From contig JAKAUZ010000003.1 of NCBI GenBank assembly GCA_021817415.1, forward strand, positions 124,001 to 188,000: a DNA stretch of 64,000 nt, read 5' to 3'. This DNA is from Thermoplasmata archaeon (GTDB lineage Archaea > Thermoplasmatota > Thermoplasmata > Thermoplasmatales > GCA-001856825). How positions within the stretch are numbered: position 1 is the stretch's first letter; each line of letters opens with the position of its first letter. The notes under the pieces are model-generated. The model had not been told where the DNA came from and ran no database searches. It worked only from the letters and a program-made list of their open reading frames with translations. This document shows positions 7,960-16,234 of the stretch, piece after piece. Position numbers and translations under genes: made by a program.

Positions 7960-8805
7960 ATGCCGAGTCCCCTAAAGTTTTGTGACAGCTCGGATACCTA
8001 CGAAACGTCAAAATATGTATTGTTTGGAGTTCCATTTGATTCCACTGTTTCCTTTAGGCCTGGAGAACGACTTGCTCCAAACAGGATAAGGGAAAGTTCT
8101 TACAATATTGAAAGCTACTCGCTAAGAAAGAAATATGACATAAGAGACGCAGGACTGTACGATATGGGAGACATATCCGAACATCATAATCCAGAAGACA
8201 TGCTCGAGGAAGTTTTTTCGACTGTTGATGAGATTGTTTCCGACGGTAAATTCCCGATAATGCTTGGAGGAGAACACAGCATAACTACTGGCGCAGTCAG
8301 AAGGTTGAAGAAGAAAGTAGTTTTCATCGATGCACACACTGATTTCAGGGATTCGTATCTCAGGGAAAGATACTCTCATGCATCCGTTGCTAGAAGAGTT
8401 AGCGAAATCGTAGAAAAGCGTAACATTGTTTCACTGGGAATACGTTCGATCTCTCCTGAAGAGATAGAAACAGTGCCGCAGAAATTCTTCACCAGTTATG
8501 AGATCAGGAATGACCCCCATAAAGCGCTGGAATACTTGAAACAATTCGCGGATGATGACATTTATTTTTCGATAGATTTTGATGGATTTGATCCGTCATT
8601 TGCCCCAGGAGTGGGGACACCAGAACCATTTGGAATTGATCCCATAATCGTTCTGGATATAATGGAAATTATCAAGAAGAAGATAGTGGGTGTTGATTTA
8701 GTTGAAATGACCCCCTTATATGACAATGGAAACACTTCAATGCTTGCTGCAAGGTTGATACAGGAAATTATAGCTTCTATAGAGTCTGATACCAATGACA
8801 AATGA
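7960..8805 (+). CDS. speB: Agmatinase (ureohydrolase family)
   Basis: A 281-residue arginase/agmatinase-fold enzyme that hydrolyses agmatine to putrescine and urea. The Mn-binding motifs are present: GGEHS near residue 106, DAHTDFRD near residue 126, and SIDFDGFDPSFAPGVGTPEP near residue 206. The start abuts the stop of aIF5A, and the last 11 bases overlap the DUF835 gene. In archaea this family may also cleave aminopropylagmatine to spermidine, so the true substrate could be either. The gene supplies the precursor of the spermidine used for hypusine. Confidence 0.92.
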   Translation: MPSPLKFCDSSDTYETSKYVLFGVPFDSTVSFRPGERLAPNRIRESSYNIESYSLRKKYDIRDAGLYDMGDISEHHNPEDMLEEVFSTVDEIVSDGKFPIMLGGEHSITTGAVRRLKKKVVFIDAHTDFRDSYLRERYSHASVARRVSEIVEKRNIVSLGIRSISPEEIETVPQKFFTSYEIRNDPHKALEYLKQFADDDIYFSIDFDGFDPSFAPGVGTPEPFGIDPIIVLDIMEIIKKKIVGVDLVEMTPLYDNGNTSMLAARLIQEIIASIESDTNDK

Positions 8806-9397
8806 TAAGTCATACAGAGAGGGATACCGAGATGGGCTCAATTTTGCCGTGATAATGGCAAAAATTCATGGTGGAAACCAGAAGCTATTAGAGAGTTTGC
8901 AGAAAGAAATGGATCAGAATTCAAATGAAAATCTGGTCAAGCTAAATTATGGGGAATCCTACTTAATTTTCGAAAAAGGAAACAAGAATGGAATGAGCAT
9001 AGCATCAAAGATTGCCACATCCGGGAAACCTCTAGTCCTTATAACAAGGGATGCCCGTAATAACCTCAAAAGCATACAAAACGTCAAGACCGTCCTGATT
9101 TCGTACGATGAAACACAAGATGGTCTTAATCCAGGTGAGTTAAGCAAGATTCAGGATTATGTGTTGAAAGACTTGGAGAATAAAACTGTAGTCTACATGG
9201 ATTGCATCGATTATTTCCTGTCAGTGAGTTCTTCTCCGCAAATGGTCTTTAAACTGGTGGGCCTTCTAAAGGACAGAATTGCAAAAATGAATGGTATTTT
9301 TATCTTATCTTTGAACAGAGAGGCACTTGAAAAAAATCATGCCTCTTTGATCGAAAAAGAGTTCAGGAATATCATTAAGACAAAAAGAGAAGATTAA
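8795..9397 (+). CDS. DUF835-family protein
   Basis: A 200-residue soluble protein. Residues about 50-190 match the DUF835 pattern as I know it: GESYLIFEKGN, then LVLITRDARN, then an acidic VVYMDCIDYFL segment and a final ALEKNHASLIEKEF. DUF835 is a nucleotide-binding-like alpha/beta domain, common in archaea and often attached to sensor proteins, with no assigned activity. The first 45 residues (YREGYRDGLNFAVIMAKIHG) are helical. It overlaps agmatinase by 11 bases and ends in a four-base convergent overlap with L10e. Any link with polyamines is only by position. Confidence 0.72.
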   Translation: MTNDKSYREGYRDGLNFAVIMAKIHGGNQKLLESLQKEMDQNSNENLVKLNYGESYLIFEKGNKNGMSIASKIATSGKPLVLITRDARNNLKSIQNVKTVLISYDETQDGLNPGELSKIQDYVLKDLENKTVVYMDCIDYFLSVSSSPQMVFKLVGLLKDRIAKMNGIFILSLNREALEKNHASLIEKEFRNIIKTKRED

Positions 9398-9897
9398 ATA
9401 CTAAAGGAGTCAATTTTTGAAGGAGTGGGAAACTTATGCGATGCTTTTCTTAACGCCTCTTTAGCTTTCAACTCTCCCGATTTCGGGACTCTCACAATTA
9501 TTATTGTACTACCTCTTTTGACGCGAGCCGCAGTCCCAACAGGGCGTCCGAAAGACAGGCTCATTCCGCTTGAAATACGGTCAGCACCAGCTCCAGTCGC
9601 CATTTTATGTTCTCTTATCACGTGGTGGGGGAAGGTCCTGATCCTCATAAAAAACCCTTTTTCGCCGAAATCTTTTATTAGCTCTCTATTGGATGTAATT
9701 CTTGCAGCTTCCAGTGCAGTATGTCTAATTTGGCAGGTCTCTTCTGCAACCAATCTTAATTCCAGGTCATATTCTCCATTAATATCGCCACTGACGTATT
9801 GCTGTATTCTAGAGGCTGGGACTCCTCCCATGTATTCTCTCTTAGTGTAGGATGGCCCTTCAAGCCTCCTGTACATCCTTGCTGGTTTCCTTACCAT
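9394..9897 (-). CDS. rpl10e: Large-subunit ribosomal protein L10e (uL16)
   Basis: A 167-residue protein beginning MVRKPARMYRRLEGP, the standard L10e/uL16 opening, with FPHHVIREHKMATGAGADRIS and SFGRPVGTAARV typical of the family. It sits near the peptidyl transferase centre and the A-site tRNA elbow. I use the ATG at 9897; an in-frame upstream start at 9939 would add 14 residues not seen in the family. The gene is single and converges on the DUF835 gene with a four-base overlap. Confidence 0.95.
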   Translation of the reverse strand: MVRKPARMYRRLEGPSYTKREYMGGVPASRIQQYVSGDINGEYDLELRLVAEETCQIRHTALEAARITSNRELIKDFGEKGFFMRIRTFPHHVIREHKMATGAGADRISSGMSLSFGRPVGTAARVKRGSTIIIVRVPKSGELKAKEALRKASHKFPTPSKIDSFSI

Positions 9898-10134
9898 GGA
9901 AATTACCTTTCTCTGAGAACAAATCAAAATATAAAACACTTGTCGGTTGAATCGATTGCATTTCGAGAAAAACTATCTCTAGGTGGAGGAGATACAGGCG
10001 GTAGCAAGATATCTTGTATGAATCAACTGATTCTCGAAAATGGTCTCCAACAGTTTAATGTACAACAGAGCATCGCTTCAAGGCACCTAAACGGAATTTG
10101 GTCAATGAAAAGGTTATTTATTTGTAAACTATGA
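9898..10134. other. Intergenic region between L10e and RFC small subunit
   Basis: Divergent promoter region of about 237 bases. AT-rich elements near 9923-9936 and 10112-10120 could serve L10e and rfcS respectively. No tRNA-like fold or conserved RNA motif was found in it. Confidence 0.5.
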
Positions 10135-11106
10135 ATGTTGGGAAAAATGGATGATCTTTGGGTAGAAAAATATAGGCCAAAGAAACTTGACGAAGTTATA
10201 GGGCAGAAAGTGGTAGTGGAGAGATTAAAGAGTTATTTATCTCAAAATAATGTTCCTCATCTACTCTTCTCAGGGCCACCAGGAACAGGGAAAACAACTA
10301 CTGCTCTGGCACTAGCAAGGGAATTGTATGGTGAAGTATGGAGGGAAAATTTCCTTGAGCTCAATGCTTCTGATGAAAGAGGAATTAAGATGGTCAGGGA
10401 AACAATTAAGGAATATTCCAGGATTCTTCCCACCAACTCACTGGGTTTCAAGATATTGTTCTTGGATGAGGCCGACTACATGACAAATGAAGCACAGGCG
10501 GCTCTTAGAAGAACGATGGAAAATTTCACAAAGACGACAAGATTCATACTATCCTGCAATTATTCATCCAAGATTATCGAACCCATACAATCAAGAACTG
10601 CAATCTTCAGGTTCAAGGGAATTGTAAAGGAGGATATGGTCAAAGCACTAGAGAGAATACTGAAGAGTGAAGGAATTGATTTTGAAAAAAACTCCCTAGA
10701 TGTAATTGCTGAGATGGCTTACGGAGACATGAGAAAGGCAATAAACGTTCTACAGGTTGCTGCAACATATTCGAAAGTCATTAGTGTGAATTCGATTTAT
10801 GAAGCTGCAGGAACGGTGCACAAAGACTGGGCCTTGCAAGTGATGAACATGGCCCTGAAGGGGGAAATATCAAAAGCGAAGAACATGCTTGAGGATGCTA
10901 TTGTCAAACAAGGCATATCTGGCCAGGACATAGTGGAACAATTCCACAGGAGCCTATATGATCTCACAGTTCAGGAAGACCTTAAGGCAGACATTTTATA
11001 CTATTTGGGCGAAATCGACTTTAGAATTTCCGAAGGTGCCAGGGAGATCATACAGTTGGAGAGTTTTCTGGGGTACTTGTACGGAAAAGCTACAAGGGAA
11101 GTGTAA
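10135..11106 (+). CDS. rfcS: Replication factor C small subunit (clamp loader)
   Basis: A 323-residue AAA+ ATPase that loads PCNA with the large subunit encoded at 21613. It opens with LWVEKYRPKKLDEVIGQ, has Walker A GPPGTGKTT near residue 48, Walker B LFLDEAD near residue 105, and the SRC-like motif QSRTAIFRF near residue 155, then the clamp-loader collar. Two ATGs compete: 10135 and 10147; the latter gives the more usual short N-terminus and is better spaced from the TATA-like TTATTTATTT (about 10112-10120). The Hjc gene follows after five bases. Confidence 0.95.
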   Translation: MLGKMDDLWVEKYRPKKLDEVIGQKVVVERLKSYLSQNNVPHLLFSGPPGTGKTTTALALARELYGEVWRENFLELNASDERGIKMVRETIKEYSRILPTNSLGFKILFLDEADYMTNEAQAALRRTMENFTKTTRFILSCNYSSKIIEPIQSRTAIFRFKGIVKEDMVKALERILKSEGIDFEKNSLDVIAEMAYGDMRKAINVLQVAATYSKVISVNSIYEAAGTVHKDWALQVMNMALKGEISKAKNMLEDAIVKQGISGQDIVEQFHRSLYDLTVQEDLKADILYYLGEIDFRISEGAREIIQLESFLGYLYGKATREV

Positions 11107-11111
11107 ATACC

Positions 11112-11612
11112 TTGGGGAAGAACGGCTCAGTATATGAAAGAGAATTGAAAGGGATACTGGGTGGTGAGACAGACAAATTGGAACGAATCAAGTGGATAGA
11201 TAACGATTTAAAGGAAAGAATAAACAAGAGACCGTTTTTAGTTGTCAGGGCAGCAGGAAGTCACGGCTTTGATATCATCATTATTAGAGACGACATCAGC
11301 ATTCCGATCGAAATAAAGAGTTCGAAGGAAAGGGTTATTAATTTCTCATCCTCTTCCAAAAGATCGCAGATTCAGGCCGAATATTATGTAGAACTCCTGC
11401 AAAGAACAAAGGTGATGCCCATTTATGCGTTTAGAACAAAAAGCGTGGGTGGGGACCCTTGGAGAATATTTACCTTCGACCTTGAATATACCAAAAATTA
11501 CAGAATTCTTTCTGAAATCATCCCCAAATTGGAGAAAACTAAAAGCGGCTCATATACCATGAAATGGGATAAGGGACTTTCGTTTACCTCTTTCTTGGAA
11601 TATCTATTCTGA
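11112..11612 (+). CDS. hjc: Archaeal Holliday-junction resolvase (Hjc family)
   Basis: A 166-residue PD-(D/E)XK nuclease. The family pattern is visible: GSVYERELKGIL, then VVRAAGSHGFDIIIIR, then the metal-binding IPIEIKSSKE, corresponding to the E, D and E-x-K catalytic residues. Hjc cuts four-way junctions in recombination and fork repair. It must start at the TTG at 11112, five bases after rfcS, because no ATG or GTG precedes the essential ERE segment. Compared with typical Hjc (about 120-135 residues) there are roughly 20 extra residues between ERE and VVRAAG and a longer C-terminal tail. Confidence 0.88.
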   Translation: MGKNGSVYERELKGILGGETDKLERIKWIDNDLKERINKRPFLVVRAAGSHGFDIIIIRDDISIPIEIKSSKERVINFSSSSKRSQIQAEYYVELLQRTKVMPIYAFRTKSVGGDPWRIFTFDLEYTKNYRILSEIIPKLEKTKSGSYTMKWDKGLSFTSFLEYLF

Positions 11613-11675
11613 CTTGGAATTCCTATTTTGAGAACATTTATGAATTGAATTCAGTCACCATCGATTCTCACAAAT

Positions 11676-12065
11676 TTACGCTATCCCAATTTCCATTTCC
11701 TTCTTCTGAGAACCTCTCGGGTAATCAACACCTCTTTCGAGCTTCTTGTATTCCACTGATTGCGGGGAAAGTTTATCCAAGATATATTCAAAGGCTGTCT
11801 CGGCATTATCAGTTGGTCCACAGGTGAATATGTCGAGTGTTACCAAACCGTACTCCGGCCAAGTATGGAAGCTCAGGTGAGATTCAGCAATCAGAATGAT
11901 TCCACTGACTCCAGTTGGCGTGAATTGATGGTAATGGGACCTGATCTTAGTCAGATTCCCTGCCTTAACAGCTCCCTCCATTACCTTTTTAATGTCATCT
12001 ACATTGGATATCCTATCAAACTCAACTCCTCTTAGATCCGCAATTATGTGTATACCAATGGACAT
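11676..12065 (-). CDS. speD: S-adenosylmethionine decarboxylase family proenzyme (SpeD)
   Basis: A 129-residue class 1B AdoMet decarboxylase. The self-cleavage site is AESHLSFHTWPE, with S62 becoming the pyruvoyl group after cleavage between E61 and S62; the processing residue H67 and catalytic C82 (FTCGPT) are present. It provides decarboxylated AdoMet, the aminopropyl donor for spermidine. Small homologues have elsewhere become arginine or ornithine decarboxylases, so arginine decarboxylation cannot be excluded. A TATA-like TTTAAATA lies about 37-44 bases upstream of the ATG at 12065. Confidence 0.9.
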   Translation of the reverse strand: MSIGIHIIADLRGVEFDRISNVDDIKKVMEGAVKAGNLTKIRSHYHQFTPTGVSGIILIAESHLSFHTWPEYGLVTLDIFTCGPTDNAETAFEYILDKLSPQSVEYKKLERGVDYPRGSQKKEMEIGIA

Positions 12066-12510
12066 TGACCTATCTCCAAGTGGTCTATAGAAATATCTCG
12101 TATTTAAAGGTGAGCATTTTTGAATAAAATATTCTGCTATAGAAATGCAAATATTATGATTCTAAATCGTAATATATGATATTTAAAGAATCAAAGTTCT
12201 AACTTTCATACTTTTAAGAAACAAAATCAAAACGAGAATTGTTGTCCTTGAATCGTATTAATTAGATATTTAGAAATGTAAATCGTATAACTACATATTT
12301 TATAAATGTGGTCTCCTTAATCATAAAAAATTTGATTAGGCTGTTCAGGTTTTGAAATTCAGTGTATTTATTCTGTATTCCATCCATATTAGGGCCTATT
12401 TTGTCCAGATGGTTATATTTCATTTTCTGAAACCATATTAGGAAAGTATTATTAGGCTGTTTGTGCTATGCGGTTTGAGCTTTTAGCTCTAGACAAAGGA
12501 ATGGTATAGT
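12066..12510. promoter_or_regulatory. Long AT-rich intergenic region with repeated ATTAGG and AATCGTA boxes
   Basis: A 445-base gene-free stretch upstream of the SSB gene. ATTAGG occurs four times (from 12335, 12388, 12437 and 12451), in mirrored order as parts of two 11-base repeats ATTAGGCTGTT (12335-12345, 12451-12461) and two 10-base repeats CCATATTAGG (12384-12393, 12433-12442). AATCGTA occurs three times (12165, 12251, 12281). A GAGC/GCTC hairpin lies in the leader near 12477-12489. No ORF is convincing. It looks like a heavily regulated promoter. Confidence 0.55.
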
Positions 12511-12945
12511 ATGGAAGAATTTACGAAAGTGAAAGATCTCAATCAGGGATCCAAGAGAGTGACTGTTTTGGCAAAGGTTTTGAATGTTGGAGAAGCAAAA
12601 CAAATCCAAACAAGATATGGAGAACAGAAGAGTGTTACTGAGGCTGTTCTCGGAGACGAAACAGGAAAGGTAACAATGTCATTGTGGAACGAACAGGCAA
12701 GCCAAGTTGAGCTTGGAGACAGTATAGTCGTTGAAAATGGATACGTCAGCCTTGTAAGGGGACACATGAGACTGAATGTTGGAAAGTATGGCAGTATTAA
12801 AAAGGCAGAAAATGAAGTCGCAGAAATCAACGAATCTCTCGATATGAGTGAAAAGGAATATCAGCCTGAAGAAGTCGAGAGAAGACCGAGAAGGGATTTC
12901 GGCGGCAGCGGCGGCGGGAACAGAAACTTTAGAAGAAGATTCTAA
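12511..12945 (+). CDS. Single-stranded DNA-binding protein, single OB fold (RPA/SSB-like)
   Basis: A 144-residue protein. Residues about 5-100 are an OB fold of the archaeal RPA/SSB type (FTKVKDLNQGSKRVTVLAKVL, VTEAVLGDETGKVTMSLWNEQA). An acidic linker follows, then an Arg/Gly-rich tail (GGSGGGNRNFRRRF). One OB fold plus a flexible tail resembles the Sulfolobus and Thermoplasma SSBs rather than multi-domain RPA. It coats single-stranded DNA in replication and repair. The gene is alone, preceded by a repeat-rich regulatory region, and ends two bases from the converging HNH gene. Confidence 0.88.
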   Translation: MEEFTKVKDLNQGSKRVTVLAKVLNVGEAKQIQTRYGEQKSVTEAVLGDETGKVTMSLWNEQASQVELGDSIVVENGYVSLVRGHMRLNVGKYGSIKKAENEVAEINESLDMSEKEYQPEEVERRPRRDFGGSGGGNRNFRRRF

Positions 12946-12947
12946 AG

Positions 12948-13577
12948 TCACCGTGAATTTTCTATCAATCCAATACAAAATTTTCCCTTTTCATTTTTTA
13001 TTATTATCTCATCCAATTCTAATTCTAGGTTGTTGACAGCATTATAGGCTGAATTAAGACCAAAATATTTACAGACGAATCCATCCAGGTAATGGCTTAA
13101 ACTGATTTTTTCATTCTTGTAATAAAAAGAGTCAATCCGCAGGTTTCTGCACTCTAATCCACGTGCTTTAAGTCTCTCAGAATTGGTAAATATCTCCACT
13201 TCCAGTGTCAGTTTGAGCTCTGGGTTATATGGAAGACCTTCATAGTCGCTCTTGAACGTTTTGACGTGGCAGCTTTTACAGAGAGTGACAAGGTTCTTTG
13301 TGGAATCTGATCCTCCCGCTATTCGTGGAACAATATGATGAACTTCCAAATCGAGTCTTACTCGATTAATATTTCCATTTTCCTCAGTTTTGAAGGGGCT
13401 GCGACCACAAATTCTGCATCTGTATGAGTCCCTTTCCAAAACTATGTTCTTTACAATATTCCACGCAATTGTTGAATCTTCTCTACTTCCCCCTTCAATT
13501 GCATCATAAATCTCACCATATTGAGCGAACTTTCTATTGATTCTCTCTAATACGCCTTGGCTTAGCTGGATCATCAA
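12948..13577 (-). CDS. HNH endonuclease
   Basis: A 209-residue protein with an HNH domain at about residues 50-110: CRICG, then LDLEVHHIVPRIAGG, then NLVTLCKSCH. The two CxxC/CxxCH pairs make the structural zinc site and the HH pair the metal-dependent nuclease site. The rest (N-terminal 45 and C-terminal 95 residues) matches nothing I know. It converges on the SSB gene. There is no restriction or intron context; it may be a stand-alone nuclease in DNA repair or a domesticated mobile nuclease. Confidence 0.85.
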   Translation of the reverse strand: MMIQLSQGVLERINRKFAQYGEIYDAIEGGSREDSTIAWNIVKNIVLERDSYRCRICGRSPFKTEENGNINRVRLDLEVHHIVPRIAGGSDSTKNLVTLCKSCHVKTFKSDYEGLPYNPELKLTLEVEIFTNSERLKARGLECRNLRIDSFYYKNEKISLSHYLDGFVCKYFGLNSAYNAVNNLELELDEIIIKNEKGKFCIGLIENSR

Positions 13578-13681
13578 GAAATGGAAACCAAAGAATTGTA
13601 TTTAGAGAAATTGGTTCTGATCTCGCGATATCTTATTGAAATGGATGGAAAATTTATAAGGAACTAAAACTTCACCAACAC

Positions 13682-14323
13682 GTGGCCATCCAAGCTTCAC
13701 TTTCAGGTCTCATCTCCTACTTTGTTAATATTTCTCTGGAAGTAATGGGTAAACTTGGACCCACTGGCGTGTTTATCTTAATGATACTTGAGGGGGTCGG
13801 TCTACCTTTTCCTTCTGAGATCATTATGTTATTTGGGGGATTTCTTGCTAATGGAAGCATAGTTTCCCTCGCAGTTTATTCTTTTATGGGGTCGATAGGA
13901 GGATTTTTTGGCAACCTAATCTTGTATTATATCTCCCTTTTTGGTGGGAGACCCATTATTCTTGGAATTGGAAAGTACATCAGCCTCAGGGAGGAACATC
14001 TCGACAGAGTAGAAAACTGGTTTGACCAGAAAGGGGAATGGACGGTATTCTTTGGTAGATTTGTTCCGGGATTCAGATCATATATGAGCATACCTGCAGG
14101 AATAGCCAAGATGAATGTTTACAAATTCTCATTTTTCTCTTTTGGGGGGTCTCTCATCTGGTCTACCAGCCTTGCAATATTGGGATTCGAACTTGGCAAA
14201 AACTGGCAAAAAATACTACCATATATATCAACTATCGGAACTATTTTACTGATAATATTTTCTCTTGCCATACTGGGTTACTTGGTCTTCCTGTACTACC
14301 GAAAGAGAAATAAGAACAAGTAG
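13682..14323 (+). CDS. DedA-family membrane protein
   Basis: A 213-residue polytopic protein of the DedA/SNARE-associated family, proton-coupled scramblases or flippases of lipid carriers. The signatures are EGVGLPFPSE near residue 38, the glycine-rich GSIGGFFGNLILYYIS, and FFGRFVPGFRSYMSIPAGIA near residue 125. The start is the GTG at 13682, about 25 bases after a TATA element (TTTATAAG, near 13651). In an archaeon it may recycle a dolichol- or polyprenyl-type carrier. A small ORF follows 11 bases later. Confidence 0.9.
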   Translation: MAIQASLSGLISYFVNISLEVMGKLGPTGVFILMILEGVGLPFPSEIIMLFGGFLANGSIVSLAVYSFMGSIGGFFGNLILYYISLFGGRPIILGIGKYISLREEHLDRVENWFDQKGEWTVFFGRFVPGFRSYMSIPAGIAKMNVYKFSFFSFGGSLIWSTSLAILGFELGKNWQKILPYISTIGTILLIIFSLAILGYLVFLYYRKRNKNK

Positions 14324-14334
14324 AATTTACCTAT

Positions 14335-14559
14335 ATGGCAAAGCTGCTTATCAATTCCAACGAGGTAAATATGAACCAAGAACCAGTAAAGTTCTCAGAT
14401 GATCCGATATATTTTGGCGTTGGATTCAAGGTCGGGACTGTCAATTGGAAATTGTTTAAGGACACTGATTTCATTACAATGGACGGAAGGAAATTCAAAA
14501 TCAAACAACACATCGATGTTGGAGATTCTACATGGTTTCTCTTCACCGCCAAAATATGA
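14335..14559 (+). CDS. Small hypothetical protein
   Basis: A 74-residue ORF, MAKLLINSNEVNMNQEPV, beginning 11 bases after dedA on the same strand. The sequence alternates hydrophobic and polar residues (YFGVGFKVGTVNWKLF, DSTWFLFTAKI), suggesting a small beta protein. No Cys and no membrane segment. An antisense ORF of similar size exists, but its composition is less protein-like and it has no visible promoter. Unrecognised family. Confidence 0.5.
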   Translation: MAKLLINSNEVNMNQEPVKFSDDPIYFGVGFKVGTVNWKLFKDTDFITMDGRKFKIKQHIDVGDSTWFLFTAKI

Positions 14560-14568
14560 TGAATGAAA

Positions 14569-15201
14569 TTAAGATATTGTAATATAATTGAGAAGGAAGG
14601 GAATCACCAGTACAGCAGCTCCGGCGAACAGGAATCCCCAGTAGGTTCTATTCCATCTATAAACCTTGCTTCCGTCGAGTGGATTTATTGGAATCAGATT
14701 GAAAAAAGCCAGCCAGATGTTTATGTAAACCAAGAAGTAGAGGGCAGTTCTAGGAAGAACAGGCAATTGGGTCAATAAAAGGACGGGAAGAAGAATTATT
14801 CCTATCACCAAATTCATGCTTGGACCAGCAAGAGCAATTTTGCCTTCTCTTATTGGGTTTCGATAACTTGCGAAGTAAACTGCCCCGGGAAGGGCAAAAA
14901 TGAACCCCAGGAATCCTGTAAGTAACGTGAGCACGACACCAAAGGGCCACATCCTGAACTCAGACCACGCGCCAAATCTGATTGCGGTGAATTTATGGCT
15001 CATCTCATGCAAGAAAAATGCGGTCATGACCACCAGGAATGAAATCAGTAATCTTTCAGGAAGTGTAGTAGAAGAGCCATCTAATTCACGATCGATAACG
15101 AAGAAGAGCCCGACAGTCAGGGCAATGACCGAAATGAGTATGTCCCTGATCTCCCTCCTCGAAAAGAAGCTCTTCTTGTACTCAACTGTATATGTCACCA
15201 T
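14569..15201 (-). CDS. Small site-2 protease-like (M50) membrane protein
   Basis: A 210-residue membrane protein with about six hydrophobic segments. Zinc motif HEMSHKFTAIRFG near residue 65; second motif NLIPINPLDGSKVYRW near residue 168, giving the NPLDG aspartate. There is no PDZ domain, unlike the larger site-2 protease at 5580. Such minimal forms are common in archaea and have unknown substrates. The stop lies ten bases from the end of the converging 74-residue ORF. Confidence 0.88.
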   Translation of the reverse strand: MVTYTVEYKKSFFSRREIRDILISVIALTVGLFFVIDRELDGSSTTLPERLLISFLVVMTAFFLHEMSHKFTAIRFGAWSEFRMWPFGVVLTLLTGFLGFIFALPGAVYFASYRNPIREGKIALAGPSMNLVIGIILLPVLLLTQLPVLPRTALYFLVYINIWLAFFNLIPINPLDGSKVYRWNRTYWGFLFAGAAVLVIPFLLNYITIS

Positions 15202-15261
15202 TCGAACAACATGGAAGTTAATTGAAATATATCTACCTAACTATTGGAAAACTCTGATATT

Positions 15262-16095
15262 TCAACGCTTTGGCTCAACCATTAGGGTTCCATCTCTGTA
15301 ACTAATTATACCGTAAGAGAATATTATTGACTTTATTGTTGTCGCATCCAAAAAGTAATTCAGAACATGTCTGTTGGAATTGAACCGATTCAATATGGCC
15401 CGTATGACTTCATCAATAGTCCTACCATTTGAAGAAATGTCCCAGAATACGTCCTTTATCTCCTTGATTCTATCAATGTTGAAATTTATGGTCTTTAGAT
15501 TGTCTTCCAGTAACCCCATGTGGCTAACTATGATTTTTCCGGTGAAACTTTTCAGTCTCTCCAAGGTTTGCAGGTACATTGGAACATCAAGAACGTACGG
15601 GATGGGATGCTTTTCAAGCGTCTCTATGGAAAACAATGAATCTCCCGCAAACATGATTTCGTCAGCTTGATATCCGACCTGGCCAAGGGTGTGACCCCTA
15701 AGGTCTATTACTTTGACCGATTCATTCCCAAAATTAACTTGATTTTCTACATAGAGTATCTTAGACCGTTCTGGGGTCACAAATTTTGATCTAGCGAATT
15801 CATAGTTGTAGAATCCTGATATCATGACATTCAGGATAGATGGATTCATAATCAGATCGGCTTCAATCCTTGATGAATACACGTTGATCCCCCTCTTAAC
15901 TGCAAAGAAAGCACCTCCTGAATGGTCTGAATGTGAGTGAGTCAGGTAGACTCCATCAACCGTATACCCTTCTTCGTTCAATTTATTCAGAACTTTTCTT
16001 ATATCATTTTCATCTATTCCAGAATCTATTACAATCGCCCTTCGATCGGACTTGATGACACCTATAGACACCCTTCCATATGTCTCAAATTCCAT
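15262..16095 (-). CDS. Metallo-beta-lactamase-fold hydrolase
   Basis: A 277-residue MBL-fold protein. The dinuclear metal motif THSHSDHSGG appears near residue 60, with a later GHTLGQVGY and GDSLFS matching motifs 3 and 4. A C-terminal region of about 70 residues (DEVIRAILNRF) resembles the helical tail found in lactonase/thioesterase-like members. The start at 16095 is favoured over an upstream in-frame start at 16206 because a TATA element (16112-16122) lies about 22 bases before it. It is divergent from hutH. Substrate unknown. Confidence 0.85.
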   Translation of the reverse strand: MEFETYGRVSIGVIKSDRRAIVIDSGIDENDIRKVLNKLNEEGYTVDGVYLTHSHSDHSGGAFFAVKRGINVYSSRIEADLIMNPSILNVMISGFYNYEFARSKFVTPERSKILYVENQVNFGNESVKVIDLRGHTLGQVGYQADEIMFAGDSLFSIETLEKHPIPYVLDVPMYLQTLERLKSFTGKIIVSHMGLLEDNLKTINFNIDRIKEIKDVFWDISSNGRTIDEVIRAILNRFNSNRHVLNYFLDATTIKSIIFSYGIISYRDGTLMVEPKR

Positions 16096-16234
16096 ATATA
16101 TGGAAACGCTATGAATATAAAAGAATAGCCAGTTGAACGAATTTAGACCCACCTTCTCATCAATTACAACTTTCAAGGCAAAGTCGTAACCAAAGAATAG
16201 AAGCAATATTTATTTCAACCAACTATTAACGGAT

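Noticed and set aside
9425-9850. 141-residue plus-strand ORF
   Set aside because: Antisense to the ribosomal protein L10e gene.
9799-10134. 111-residue plus-strand ORF spanning the L10e promoter
   Set aside because: Overlaps the start of L10e and the intergenic promoter region; irregular composition and no similarity to any family.
12066-12510. Possible replication origin
   Set aside because: AT-rich with repeats, but no ORB-like element and no Cdc6/Orc1 gene in the window; promoter regulation is the simpler reading.
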